Below, piece by piece: positions 34,896-46,210 of a DNA stretch of 64,000 nucleotides. The notes under the pieces are model-generated. The model did no database searches. It was given only the letters and a program-made list of their open reading frames with translations, and was not told the origin of the DNA. This DNA comes from Ornithodoros turicata. Its lineage: Eukaryota; Arthropoda; Arachnida; Ixodida; Argasidae. The stretch covers positions 22,821,146 through 22,885,145 of the forward strand of contig NC_088209.1 in NCBI RefSeq assembly GCF_037126465.1. The letters are read 5' to 3'. Numbering within the stretch: position 1 is the stretch's first letter; each line of letters starts with the position of its first letter. Both the position numbers and the translations under genes were made by a program.

Positions 34896-35700
34896 CGCAG
34901 AGTAGGGCCACGTTTTGACGCGCTAATCTCCAGTGTACGCCCTATGAAGCAGATTTTTTTTAACGTCAGATGAAAGGCCTAACATCGGCCATGTCCTGCC
35001 AAAATATAACTGAAATCAAAAAAGGCCTTTTCGAGGAACAGACGCGCAAAATTCTTGTTTTTTCGAAATATGCCGAAACATTTGCTTTTTTCAGCAGATA
35101 TCTGTAGGAGGCATACGCACGATAGATCGTCAGATGAAAGAGCATTGAAAGCTGAGTGAACTGATACCAAGTATGGTAATGAGCGACATCTACAGCCAGA
35201 GAAATCATGCGTCGAAGTTGGAACAAACCTGCGCGAGAGAGCATGTTCGCCATTTTTTATAGCACAGAGCTACAGTGCCCTAGAAGATTGTAGTGGAAAA
35301 TGCGACGCTCCCTCTGTGAGGCTCTTGAGGCGGATGCCGCTGTGGGGCGCTGGCGTAGTTACCCCGAGCAGAAACTGGCGCCGGCGTATTGGGTTATCGC
35401 ACTTCCTATGATTGTTATTTGTGTGTGCGTGTCTCTCTGTGAATTATTCCTTGTTACCTCTTTCAAAAACCTTTACTACACGACACAGTTCTACCGGCAT
35501 ATGCCACATAAAACAGGAAGCACACGCAATGAGGAAGACAGGTTTATGCTTTCAGTTATGGAATGATCGCAGGCTATGACGATGTAAAGTTGGCTGATAA
35601 GTACAAGACACAAGATTATAACGACCACAGAGTATGAATATATAAAAAAAACAAAAACTGCAATTAAATGCAACATTGGATGCACATAATGTAAAGAACA
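34896..35700. other. No gene recognised
   Basis: Spacer. Frames on both strands lack domains and splice borders. Confidence 0.35.
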
Positions 35701-35704
35701 AAAT

Positions 35705-36610
35705 TAATTACTGGCAGGTAAAAATGACAAGTTTTGTGCAGCGACTGAGCTTCGGATATTTTGCACAGTCGCGTTTCTGTGCTTTGGCTCGATTCAGCGA
35801 GTTAACAAAAAAATGAAGCCTAGTGGTGACATAAAATACCATAACTTCAGCATTCAGTTGCTTGCTATGTTCAGTGCAACCAATGGCATCCTGTCGAGTT
35901 CTATGAAGAAGTGCAATGACGTCCATAATGCTTTCATGGTGAAGTTCCTGCGTACTGAAGCAGCTGATGGTAAACACGTTTTCCAAATTTTCCACGAACC
36001 TAAGCATAAATCCTGATGGATACAACAGGCCCCCCTTATCTTTTAGCTGAGTCAGCTGAGCTGCCTGCATGTTCTGTACATCATTCTTGTCACTAAGCAA
36101 CAACTTTCTACACATGTCACACTTTGATTTACACAGGAATTTTCTGGCAACATAGCCAGAGCTCTATATAAAAAATTAGTCTCTGGTCGCTTCTTGAGGA
36201 TACATATGCGACATGGTCTGTTGACTTTTCAATTACAAGTTCGGCGCTGCTGAGGTCACCATCTCCAGTGAACTTGTCTATCAGAGTCTGATTTGCGCAT
36301 TTGTATTCCTCTATGCCGTTTGTACTGAGCAGAGCATCTAACACACCAGGCTCCGCATTTCCATTTGCAACAGATTTTGCCATACTATAAAAGCTAAGGC
36401 AAGAAACAGTTATCAAAAACTGTTGTGGTGTTGGATGTGACAGCCTGAGGATTGCCTCACGATGCCAAACACGTTGTCAAGCGGACCTTGACTTCGTGAT
36501 GTCACGATGAACTTATACCCGACGTGCCTTGTTAAGTAGTCCATCAGGGATATCGTGCTGGCAATGGTGACCCTTAATCCCACAGCTGTTTTAAGCTCGA
36601 CAGAAAGCTA
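35705..36610 (-). pseudogene. P-element/THAP-type transposase, C-terminal part, frameshifted
   Basis: Read from 36610 downwards, the minus strand gives LRVTIASTISLMDYLTRHVG, then FIVTSRSQGPLDNVFGIVRQ. These match the region after the insertion domain in P-element and THAP9-like transposases (general form '...Q(D)PLENFFGxxRQ'). A one-base shift near 36445 is needed to read on into TPQQFLITVSCLSFYSMAKS. A second shift near 36165 restores GYVARKFLCKSKCDMCRKLL. The remainder reads QAAQLTQLKDKGGLLYPSGF and ELHHESIMDVIALLHRTRQD. The N-terminal THAP zinc finger and most of the RNase H-like catalytic core are absent. At least two frameshifts make it inactive. The family call is from motif recognition. 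Confidence 0.75.
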
Positions 36611-36931
36611 CCCGGGTAGCCAACGGGGCGCGAAACAATGTGTGTCTAACTTCTTTTTCTTCTTCTCCATCGAGGACTAGCACACTCAAATACCAGCAAA
36701 ATTTACAGGAAGCTTCACTATTTTGATGCGTCACACATCGCCTTCTTTCGGAGTCACCAAAGCATCACGCAAACCACGCGAAAATAGCAAAAACGCTGCA
36801 GCGGACATAGCCGCTTCACAGTTTCTCCTCGGGAATTCGATAGCAGCGCCAGGAGATCCAGCAGCGGCCGTCCGCTCGTCCTTCCTCAGCTATCGGGCTG
36901 AAACCGGTTCCGCTCTTTCCACTATACTCTT

Positions 36932-37201
36932 CTAGGGCACTGTAACAGAGCGTTGCACCTGCGCTCCAAGATTTGCGCTCGGACTGCAGGCCTGCAGGCA
37001 TACTAAAGCTTCAGTACACCGGCTTTCCAACACCTCCTCGGTGTCGGCGCGTGCAGCACCTGTTCCACGTGTCGTGCGCGCGGTGACCTCCATTACGTCC
37101 TCCTGGTCTGCGGACAGTACGATCGCGAGCGCGCCTTCATGGAAACTGCTCTCCAACGCGTCGATCAACGCCAGTTCGACTGAGCCAAAATTCTCTGCCA
37201 T
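36932..37201 (-). CDS. Small ORF beginning inside repeat G, function unknown
   Basis: ATG at 37201-37199 in a good context (GACCATGG) opens 89 codons, starting MAENFGSVELALIDALESSF and continuing HEGALAIVLSADQEDVMEVT. The first ~40 codons lie in repeat G. The copy at 46.4 kb has the same frame (ALIDALESGCHEGSLAIVLS) but a stop near its start. Similarity between the copies ends just after the codons for VMEVT, as if at an exon or insertion border. It resembles no family I know. It may be a first exon copied with a repeat, or chance. Confidence 0.3.
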   Translation of the reverse strand: MAENFGSVELALIDALESSFHEGALAIVLSADQEDVMEVTARTTRGTGAARADTEEVLESRCTEALVCLQACSPSANLGAQVQRSVTVP

Positions 37202-37425
37202 GGTCGGTCCCCGTACATCTGATGCAAGGCCTACGAGCTGTTGCCGAGTTCCTCTCCAGCACTGGATTAATGAACGAACTCTAATAGGACACCTTTCCAT
37301 CATCATCACTTTCTCATCCCTTCCACAAGCGCAATGGGGCAGTGTATATCGCCATAACGGCGGAGAATGACCCACCACATCATCATCCCATTTATGTGTG
37401 TGTGTGTGTGTCTACAGCATGACCT
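37081..37425 (-). repeat. Dispersed repeat G, copy 3 (long form)
   Basis: On the minus strand it runs from a (CA)n run through GATGATGATGTGGTGGGTCA, CACTGCCCCATTGCGC and GGACTGC-free spacer to the ORF start. The last common word with copy 4 is GGTGACCTCCAT (37081 on the plus strand). Confidence 0.75.
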
Positions 37426-38620
37426 CGGCCTTGCTGTCGGTGCCAATGGCCATGGAACACCCGACTCATTGTCATCAAAATAAAATTAGTGTTGTTGTTG
37501 TTGTTGTTGTGGGCAAAGTATGAACAAGTAGTATGCTACCTGTAGCACAATCAAAAAACGAAACGGGAAGCATATGCACACAGCAAAAAACATACCATTG
37601 TTACACAACCCTTTGTTCTGTTTTTATTGAATGGCATGAGAGTGATGCTTCGATTTCTTCCTCGTTTATGAATAAAAAAATGAGAGAAAGGGTCGATAAC
37701 GAACGAAATAAATATGGCCACTCCATAGAAATGCAAATATATAAAGCTCTATACCTGAACCATAAGGTATACCCATACCTATTCATCCTACTACTGGATT
37801 GAAACAACAACAAGAAAATCAATGAAATGAATGAATGAATCGAATGAATGAATGAATGAAATGAAATGCGAAATGTCAGAGTGTCAATATTGGCGTTTAT
37901 TTTCTTTTATTTTTTGCAATGTCATCACGATGCGCGTCTTTCAACGTATGCCCATCGACGTGTATACGAATGAACGACCGGATGAATGCATTTGGAAAAA
38001 GACGGGAGCATGTCTGAATAGTCTGAATGGCAGAAGAGAAGTGCGTGTGCATTTTCCTCTCACGCGACGGAAAATCGAATCTAAGCGGTTCTAACAACTG
38101 GAGAGAGGCAGCAAAAGAAGAATAAAATGATGGGCAACTTAGGACGAAAACATGAAGAGGAAGATAAAAAAACACACGATGATTGTCACTTAGAATGCAA
38201 AGCAAGCAATCGATAAAGTCGACTTCTGTATCGCGAAAGATCTTGCATGTTTATGTCCTGTGCTTGAACGTGCTAGAATTCTATGCGACAACTCCCAAGC
38301 ATTACAATATGTTGGCCAAATATTGGCTAGATGTCGCCGATACTGGACTAACATTGGACCACTATTGCTCCACTATATCCCAGGAAATATTGGATGAGGT
38401 TGTTGCGCTGCGTGGGTTCGGAGTTAACTATAGCAAAATCGATAAAATTCGAAATGATGTTGCTAGATTTGTTAGCTGTCGGTACGGGTAGGTAATGATT
38501 GATTTATAGATCGACTGGACGCTTAATGGCGCAACAACAATCACGGGTATGGAGAAAGTGTCCCGGATATGATGGGATGAATGCTGACATAGGATTTGCT
38601 CCCTGCACATAGAAGAATGT
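37426..38620. other. No gene recognised
   Basis: Has (TTG)n at 37490-37510 and an ATGAATGA repeat near 37820-37865. Open frames on both strands at 37850-38490 lack motifs. Confidence 0.35.
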
Positions 38621-38623
38621 TTT

Positions 38624-38865
38624 ACGGCGTACGTCTGGGAGGTACCCGAGTTCGAATCCCGGTGCCGGCAGTGCTGTCTGGGGTTTTTCCTGAGTTTTCC
38701 TCAGACGCTTTCAGACATATGTCGGCACAGTTCCCTTAGAAGTCGGCCCAGGACGCTCATTCCCCCAGGGCGTGAGTCGTGACGTTGCCCACATACGTGA
38801 GGCCGACAACGGCAAGCCTTATCACCACCACCACCACCACCACCACCACCACCACGGCGTACGTC
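38624..38865 (+). mobile_element. 5'-truncated SINE (S1) with target-site duplication
   Basis: The direct repeat ACGGCGTACGTC flanks it at 38624-38635 and 38854-38865. The body starts in the box-B region (GAGTTCGAATCCCGG), lacks box A, and ends GAGGCCGACAACGGCAAGCC plus a long (CAC)n tail (38822-38853). The 5' truncation with an intact duplication is what LINE-driven integration produces. Confidence 0.88.
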
Positions 38866-39650
38866 ATAATCAAACTGTCCTAAATCACTCGGAATATTTA
38901 TCACGGCCTGACTGCAGCTTCAATGTTTTTTTTTTTTTTATCATGAATATGCCTGTTGAACAGATGCTTTTAAATATATATATATATATTTCTTTTTTTG
39001 TCCTGGACTGTAGCAATGGAACTGTCTGTCTAATAATGTCGTCTCTGAACCGAACATTAACTTCAGGTTCGTAACACCGTGTGACAGCAACGAAACGGAA
39101 TGTTGGCATTCTGATACTGGAAGTGCGCAGAAAAATAGCTTGGTTATGCATGTTACGCTGATTATACTACTCATAGGCTCCTTTTAGAGACTTTGAACTA
39201 CCTCCTCTGCCTCGTCCACTTATTATCATACAACATCCTTGCTATGTTGTCTGCTAGAGCGCGACCTTAACTTTTTTTTTTAATCGTCTATCCTTTTGAC
39301 AATCTCAGAATGGAACAATAATAATTCGGGGCTTTACGTTGCGGGACAACTGTGATCCAGAATGGAACAGCTTACCACCTTCTGCTTACCGAAGACCATG
39401 GAACACACTGGAACACTTAGAACAGCTTACCACGTCACAATACCCAATTCTGCCGGCAACAATTTCTCCACCGTGACGCCCTCTGTCGTAGTGTATCCCA
39501 ACTTGGCTACAGCACTATGACACTGGCTAGTGGGTACCTTACTGGGTCCCGTTCTTCAGCCGACCCAGTGGGCCGTCGCCACTTGCACTGCGCTCCTCCG
39601 CTTTCTCCACGCTTCGAACCTTGTCAACGCCTTGTGATTGTGTGACCGTG
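38866..39650. other. No gene recognised
   Basis: Contains (TA)n near 38973-38988 and AATTCGGGGCTTTACGTTGCG at about 39324. A related word (AATTCGTGGCTTTACGTCGCG) occurs at 49820, so this is probably a dispersed repeat. Confidence 0.4.
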
Positions 39651-39654
39651 TGTG

Positions 39655-39900
39655 TGATTTTTCAGTTTTCGTTTTGTTTTCTCCCTTTTCCTTTTCTTTT
39701 CTTCCCTTCCTTTTCTTTTCTTTTCCTTACCTTTTCCTTTCCCTTTCATTCCTTCGTTTCCTTTCTTCTTTTTTTTACTTTTATTTTCCTTTTCTTTTCT
39801 TCCCCCTTTCACTTTTTTTTTGAATAGCAAACCGACCTCCGTCTGGCTGACCTTTCCTTTTCTTTTTTTTGTCTTAAGAAACATATCCCCCCACCCCCAT
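39655..39900 (+). mobile_element. LINE 3'-UTR type repeat with TTTTC tract
   Basis: A long TTTTCCTTTTC tract is followed by GAATAGCAAACCGACCTCCG, TCTGGCTGACCTTTCC and AACATATCCCCCC. The ordered words recur at 41828-41893 (same strand) and 49243-49310 (opposite strand). It looks like the 3' end of a tick LINE; the identity comes from family resemblance. Confidence 0.55.
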
Positions 39901-40568
39901 TCAGAGCTGCATTATAAGATATATATTCTGTCATTGAGTGTACTGCTAGCGTGGTGGTACTAAATAGTGTGACTAATCTTGTTTTCCCCTTCCCCCTTAC
40001 GTAATGCTCCTCGGGTCATAAAGGTATAAATAAACAAAGAGTGAACGTGGCTCAATATCAAGAAGCTACGATACTTATGAGTGTACTTGTACTGGTGTAC
40101 GCAAACTGCTAAATGTAGCTACGCGGCTGAAGGATAAGAAGAAGAGCGATAATATTCCACGAGTCGGAGCTCTTCTCCCAAGACGTGGATTTCTCAGGGG
40201 AGTTCCTAGTTCTCTCGCGGACAACGCTTGCCTCATTCATCTCCCAGGGATGACGCAGTGACTTCGTTGACAACGGAATACGAGCATGTGGGACACGTCT
40301 GTCTGACTCGGAACGTGCGCAGTGTATCCACAACCGAATTGATCGTAAGTAGCTGTCAGAGTTCTCTCCGTGCACTCTGCAATATCGACACGCGCGTAGC
40401 TTTGCTACTTGGCTGTAACGCGTACATGTAGTACGCTTATGTTACGTGCTGGAATTATGAATGACGTCAGCCCTAATAAAATTACGAAGGCATCAAAAAA
40501 AACTTCCTTGGGAAAGCACAGTGGTGTTAGTAACGGCTGGCGCTGTGCTCAAAGTTTAAGGGACGCGG

Positions 40569-41644
40569 AAGGGGCCCTGAAGTGCAAAGATTTCTCCTTC
40601 CGTAATGAAAGGTGCCATTACTTTGACACAACGCAAAAGGAAAGGGACTCATCGGTTGCGTCGTTCGTGATTATGGGCGAAATAAACGGCAATTGACGCT
40701 TTCCCTCTCCTGCGGAAAGACCTCGGATTGGTCTCTTCAAACGATCTCCCACGGTGATTGGACAAATCGTTTGAGGAGACCAATGAGAGCACGCTCCGCG
40801 TTGTCAGCCTTCTTGAGAAGGACAGGAAGATGGAAAGCGTAATTTTTTTCCCCCTCATAAATCACAAAAACGACCGATGAATCACGTTGTTTTTGTATTA
40901 CGTTCAAGGTAACGGCATCTTTCATTCTGCGGAGAGGCCTCCGATTGGTCTCTTCAAACGATCTCCCACGATGATTCAAAAAATCGTTTGAGGAGACCAA
41001 TAAGAGCCCGCTCCGCGTTGTCGGCTTTCTTGAGAAGGACAGGAAGATCAAAAGCGTAACTTTTTTTTGTTTCACATGAATCACAGAAACGACCGATGAA
41101 TCACGTTGCTTTTGTATTGTATTCAAGGTAACGGCAGCTGTCATTCTGCGGAGAGGCCTGGGATTGGCCTATATTCAAACGATCTCCCGCGATGATTGGG
41201 CAAATCGTTCTAGAAGACCAACGAGACCCCGCTTCGCGTTGTCGGCATTCTTGAAAAAGACACAGGAAGATCAAAAGCGTAAACTGTTTTTTTTTTTGTG
41301 TGTGTGTGTGTGTGCCTATAAAACACAAAAACGACGCAAACGATGAATCACGTCGCTTTTGTATTGCGTTCAAGGTAACGGCATCTTTCATTCTGCGGAG
41401 AGACCTAGCCGGGATTGGTCTATTCAAACGATCTCCCGCGATGATTGGGCAAATCGTTTGAGGAGACCAATGACATCCCGCTCCGCGTTGTCGGCCTTCC
41501 TGAGAAGGAGAGTGGAAGCGTACTTGCGGTTTCTTTCGCTCATAAATCACGAACGACGCATCAGTAACGCTCCTTTTATGTTGCTATCAAGGTAAACAGC
41601 ATCATTCCGCGAGAAGAAATTTCTGCGCGTTAGTGCCCCTTTAA
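40569..41644. mobile_element. TIR element with an internal ~218-bp tandem array
   Basis: The outer arms are inverted over about 105 bp: AAGGGGCCCTGAAGTGCAAA... with AATGAAAGGTGCCATTAC and GTTGCGTCGTTCGTGATTA on the left, and ATAAATCACGAACGACGCATC ... GTTAGTGCCCCTTTAA on the right. Between them four units start near 40711, 40928, 41147 and 41394 (spacings 217, 219 and 247). Each has TGCGGAGAGGCCT, a hairpin ATTGGTCTCTTCAAACGAT / ATCGTTTGAGGAGACCAAT, and CGCGTTGTCGGCCTTCTTGA. The 247 spacing is partly due to a (GT)n insertion. No transposase frame. Confidence 0.85.
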
Positions 41645-41827
41645 TATTTTTTTCCGACAACGCTATTGTCGCAGTCAGCGCAGGTTTCCAGCTCTTGCAG
41701 CATACAGCGTTGCGAGTGCAGCGAGAATTCAAACCCATAAATGCGCACTTCCTTCCCTCTATATAAAAGGCACAAAGGCATTTGTTCGGTTTCTGCGGAC
41801 CTGTGGCCGTTTTTTTCTTTCCTTGGA

Positions 41828-41893
41828 ATAGCAAGCTGCCGTAGCGCAGGCTAACCTTTCCCTCCTATTTTTTTATACAATAAACACATCCCC
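41828..41893 (+). mobile_element. LINE 3'-UTR type repeat, short copy
   Basis: GGAATAGCAAGCTGCCGTAG then CAGGCTAACCTTTCCC, AATAAACACATCCCCCC; compare 39820-39900. Confidence 0.5.
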
Positions 41894-41899
41894 CCCCCT

Positions 41900-42515
41900 C
41901 TCTATATAATAGTAATACTTTTTCGTGAATTACGATTCCACCTCGTCCATTTTCTTCTCACCGCTTGTAAAAATGTTGTGACTCGAAATGGAGGTTGGGA
42001 TTGCCCTGTTTGATTTTCGGCCCCCGTCAGCAACTTATGCTCTGGCTCTTCCCGTTTCCCATTACCGCGAAAAACGCTCCGCAGTTTGTCAGCGTAATGG
42101 CATGGTGGCATGGGAATGCTGCAGCTGCTCATTTGCCGTAACGTCGCACGCGTGACAGTTTCACGGCATTTACACGAAAAACTGTAATCTGACGCGCATA
42201 CCGCAGCTGTAAGGTAGTTGGAGCTGAGGCAATGAAATGTAGAAAAGTTTGCATACTTCGATTTTAGCACTTTGACTGCGATCATGCCGATATGAATGAA
42301 TACATGATATGTTGTATCTTATAACAGTTGTGTTTATGCCGATGACTTGGGTCTTTTGGGCGACAGGCTATTCGCATAGCAGCAGCGCTGATCGAAGATG
42401 CGTGTTGAATTTTTGTGCTTTTATTTTAATTGCTTTCGGTGCTATTTATCGTCCACCTCATGATCATCTAACGAATATGTGTGTACCAAATTATTTATAT
42501 TCTTCAGTCTACCTT
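41900..42515. other. No gene recognised
   Basis: A 127-codon frame on the minus strand has no known motif or splice border. Confidence 0.35.
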
Positions 42516-42519
42516 CACC

Positions 42520-42610
42520 AGACATCTGAACTGAGAGCGCAAGAAAAACGGACGAAGCACGGCGAAACATACAGGACGGGCGCGTTTTTCCGCTCTCAGT
42601 TCAGATGTCT
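42520..42610. repeat. 91-bp element with perfect 20-bp inverted ends
   Basis: AGACATCTGAACTGAGAGCG (42520-42539) pairs exactly with CGCTCTCAGTTCAGATGTCT (42591-42610). A diverged copy is at 11602-11660. Confidence 0.85.
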
Positions 42611-42909
42611 CAATACCAACTATAGTCAGTGACAACTTAAGTCCTACAAATGGAACCGCCCACTCATCCGTGGAAGGCTCCTGCGATTGGTTAGCAGCCT
42701 TTGCACAACGCCCCCGCTTCGCGATGTAGTCCCGGCTCCCTCTCTCTCTCCCCAGTCCCCACTTGGTCCGCGCCACACTACATTAGCCGCGCGGAGCGAT
42801 TCTTATGTGAGGGCAGGGTCAAGTGTATGACTTATGTTGTCACTGACCATAGCCAAATCCTCAGCCCTTCACCATACCGCAGGACGCTCCACTTTCTGTA
42901 TGTCCATGC

Positions 42910-43781
42910 GTTCCAACTATAGGGATGTACCATCCAAATCCGCGAATCATCCAATCCTAGGCAGGGATTCGAGATTCGCGAATCCGAATCCCATTGCCCG
43001 AAACAGCGAATCGAATCTTTCGAATCCACTAACCACGTTTGTTTGTTTCTTTTTTTAAAATCGGCGCCTCCAAACCTGCTTGGCCGGCGGCCCCCCAGGG
43101 CGCGATAAAACCACACCATAAAGCTACGATATTACAAGTTTAAAAGTAACACGGTTTTGCCTTGATTGTTTCTTAGTTTTATGGAGGGAATTCAGACTCA
43201 TGAGTTTATGTATTTCCCGTAGTCGATGAACAGCGTGTTAAATAAGTTACACTTATAGGAAGAAGTATATATAATGGGTATGTCTTCTCCTGAAATTTAC
43301 TTTTTTTATTAAACAAATGCATTCAATTCTGCTTCTAAAACACTTTTCAGTAGAAGGCATTTTTCCCTGGCTTTTTAAACTCTTTTCGGAGAAAGGAGGA
43401 GGAGGAGGAGGAGGAGGAGGAGTGTCGTTGGGAGGAACCCGAGAGGTCTGCCTGCCTGATTAGGCGGCATGTTTCTCGGGAAGGGAAAGGTGGTGGAGAG
43501 GAGGAGAGGAAAGGATGAAGTGGAAGACCGAGCAGAATCCGCTCGGGGGGAGGATAGCTGCGTCCATGGGCCGACTTCAGGGGAACTGTGCCGGCATACG
43601 CCTATTACACATCTGAGGGAAACCCAGGAAAAACCCCAGACGGCACAGCCGGCCCGCGGATTCGAACCGCGGACCTCCCAGTCTCCAAGCGCACGCTTCG
43701 GAGAAAGGATCCGAAAGATTCGCGGATTCGCAGAACCTTCCTTCCACGTCCTTCCTTCCACGTCCCATCCCTAGTTTCAAC
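42910..43781. mobile_element. hAT-like element with 8-bp duplication, carrying a nested SINE
   Basis: The ends TAGGGATG and CATCCCTA are inverted, and the subterminal CCAAATCCGCGAATC faces GATTCGCGGATTCGC. The 8-bp words GTTCCAAC (42910-42917) and GTTTCAAC (43774-43781) flank it with one mismatch, as expected of hAT. The inside has ATTCGCGAATCCGAATCC repeats, a (GGA)n run near 43398-43422, and a SINE at 43568-43700. No transposase frame. Confidence 0.75.
43568..43700 (-). mobile_element. tRNA-derived SINE, S1 relative
   Basis: The minus strand has GGTCCGCGGTTCGAATCCGCGG, a box-B in a strong stem, then GCTGTGCCGTCTGGGGTTTTTC and GCACAGTTCCCCTGAAGTCGGCCC. It lacks the usual S1 3' end. Confidence 0.75.
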
Positions 43782-44068
43782 CTCTCCTGTCCTAGAAGAG
43801 GCGGTTCCCAATGATCAATTACATGTGGCGTGTGATTGTGAGCTTCTCTACTGAAGCCTACTTAATCCTACAGGAATTCCTCCTTTTTATTGTTCTTTGT
43901 TTTAATAAATATATTCCCCCCTACAGGAATCGCAACTTCTTTTACTATTTCACCGTTCCGCCTGTGAAAATCCTTAAAACAATATTACGTCCTTTCGCTT
44001 GTGTTCTTTTTCTTTTCTTCCTTTTCTGTTTTCTTTTTCTTTTTTTTACTGTGAAAACAATCACTAGG

Positions 44069-44270
44069 ACAGGTTGGGACAGAAGTTTACGGATCCAGTG
44101 TCGCTTGGGCAGTACGAGTTCCCGCTGCCTGTGTGCCGCTCACAGCGCACCCTTCCATCCCTCCGAAACAGTGAACTCACCCGCTTCCGGCTGCCGCTAG
44201 GGTGTCGCACCGAAGAAAAAGTATAAAAGTACGTCGCTCGCGTGTTCCGTAAATTTTTGTCCCAACCTGT
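44069..44270. mobile_element. Tc1/mariner-like MITE, copy 2
   Basis: ACAGGTTGGGACAGAAGTTTACGGA pairs with TCCGTAAATTTTTGTCCCAACCTGT. The interior GCCGCTAGGGTGTCGC and TACGTCGCTCGCGTGTTCCG match the copy at 34.7 kb. 202 bp, non-coding. Confidence 0.85.
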
Positions 44271-45600
44271 ACAGTTCCATGGCCACTCTCTACTACAGTT
44301 GATAAGTGATAGGTTCTTGAGTATTCCTTTTTTACACTGCGCACATCGTGTGCGGACTTTGTTAGTTAACACACACACAAAAAAAAATAAAGTAAATGGG
44401 AAGCTAGCAAGAAAGCGGACAGTCGTAAGAATTCAGCATCTTATATGTCGCGGAACAGCTGTGATCAAAAGCAAAAGCCTGTACTCACCAGGGTGAGCCG
44501 TTTCTAACCGCTTTGCTGTAACAGCCCACGATGTGATAAACACGTCCGGCGATCAAATCTTTAACGGCACAAGGGCAATTCTCAGTTTCTTCAAAACCAC
44601 ACATGATAGAACCCAAGTCGTGAGCACACACTACATCACACAAGAGAACATGAAACGCACACCATTACACCTCTCAACTAGGACGCTAAAGCTCGCCGTA
44701 AACTCCCATTTGCCTCACCACGGGGAAATAAATTAAACCAAGCGCGAAGCTTCCAGACAAAACCATTCCATTCCCTCCTTTGCTCCTGTCCCCTTCCCAC
44801 TGGTTCACACTGCACAATTCATGCGTCGCTGTACCGAGCGGAGAGCGTGCGTACTTATCAGCTAGCACCACGAGGTACTAAAGTCATGGACTGGCGTCAT
44901 AACCGCAGCGAAGAAAGACAGAGCCACTGCCACTGACGTTGCAATCTTTCATCAGATAAGAACATATTTCAGACGCGTTTTATCAACGCGATAGCGTCTG
45001 AAGGAAGCCGTATGAAAACTGATTGCGCATTTTATTTGTCTGTGTGTGCATCCATCGGCATACTTCGGTTACCGCGAACGCCACGTCGCTTTAAGCAGCC
45101 TCCACACTCTCCTCTGAGCATTTGGAGTCGCGAGGGTTACGTCCACGGGAATAGCGTAAAAAAATTTATTCCCCTTTCAAAATTGGACGCTTCTCGCCTC
45201 CACTTGGAGAAAGTTATCGCACAAAATGGCGACGCGGATGACACGCATCCCCATGGCGTATATACTATAGGGAACATCGTGCGCGTCGCTAACGTAGAAT
45301 ATCGCGCCCTCTGTCTCTTTCAGCGAATAAAATTTTATGCGCTCGTTGATGATGACGCTGTTCGATCGCCATTATTTCCAATTCCGCGTGGCCTATGTTA
45401 ACATCCAACGGAATCCTTGGTGTACCGTTAAGGGTGTCATCGACGGGAGCAGTCTCAACCGATAAATGAGTTGCTCCGTTACTGACCATTAAAATTTTAC
45501 GATTCTGGTTCTCATTATGCCAGAACTACAATGAATAAGAAGGTACTGAGCAATGCTATTGGGACCTCTTGCTGACAAATGCCTGACTTCGCATTGAAAG
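44271..45600. other. No gene recognised
   Basis: A plus-strand frame of 129 codons (45012-45401) has no known domain and no conserved splice borders. A short palindrome (CAGACGCGTT / AACGCGATAGCGTCTG) lies at 44970-45002. Confidence 0.35.
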
Positions 45601-45605
45601 ATTCT

Positions 45606-45900
45606 GCGGCATAGCCGAGCGGGTTAAGGCGTTCCTCTCGTTGGTGGTAGCCAAGGTCGTGCTGAACACTGGGACGTGGCGGGTTCGAATCCTGTCACCG
45701 GCTCTGCTGTCTAAGGTTTTCCCTGAATTTTCCGAAGACTTTCCAGACGAATGTCAGCGCAGTTCCCCCTGAAGCCTGCCCAGGACGCATACTAACCCCC
45801 CCCCGTCTCCCACTCCTTCCTGCTGTTGTCTCTCCATCTGTCCACATCTGTATGCCGCTCATAGCCACAGTTGCTTCGTGGCGCTAACACGGAATCCAAA
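45606..45900 (+). mobile_element. tRNA-derived SINE (S2), well preserved
   Basis: The head CATAGCCGAGCGGGTTAAGG resembles box A of a long-variable-arm tRNA (Leu/Ser type). Then come GTGGTAGCCAAGGTCGTGCTG, box B GGCGGGTTCGAATCCTGTC and the body TGCTGTCTAAGGTTTTCCCTG. The 3' part CACATCTGTATGCCGCTCAT then CACAGTTGCTTCGTGGCGC marks the S2 family. Confidence 0.85.
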
Positions 45901-45904
45901 AACA

Positions 45905-46210
45905 ATATTAACGCGAGTGACATATTCCTCGGAATACTCCAGCGGAACATGCGCGAAACGCTCGTTGCTGTCACGTGAGTGGGAGAGCTCAGCGGCATGT
46001 CTGTTTGTGCGCTTCGAATCATGCGAGATATTCCCCGGCCGAATCGCAAGATATTCCGTAACACCTTTCGTAACATTTCGTAAACGCGTGAAATAAATAT
46101 TCTATTCAGATATTCCGTAGCAGACGACAGGGCCGATGGTGTCGTCTGCCATGTGCGTACGCCAGTGCCGTGCAAATGTCCAACATAAGACGTGGCGGAA
46201 CTTCCGCACT
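45905..46210. mobile_element. Copy of the outer inverted-repeat element, without nested insert
   Basis: It shares GCTGTCACGTGAG, ATATTCCGTAGCAGACGACAGG, GGTGTCGTCTGC and CGGAACTTC in the same order with 51644-52598, but lacks the ~606-bp internal element found there. Confidence 0.65.

Noticed and set aside
38822..38853. Poly-His coding repeat
   Set aside because: The CAC run is the 3' tail of a SINE.
39621..39884. Phe-rich or Lys-rich proteins
   Set aside because: TTTTC low-complexity tract read in several frames.
45012..45401. 129-codon gene on the plus strand
   Set aside because: No domain, no splice or promoter evidence, and the composition resembles surrounding repeat DNA.
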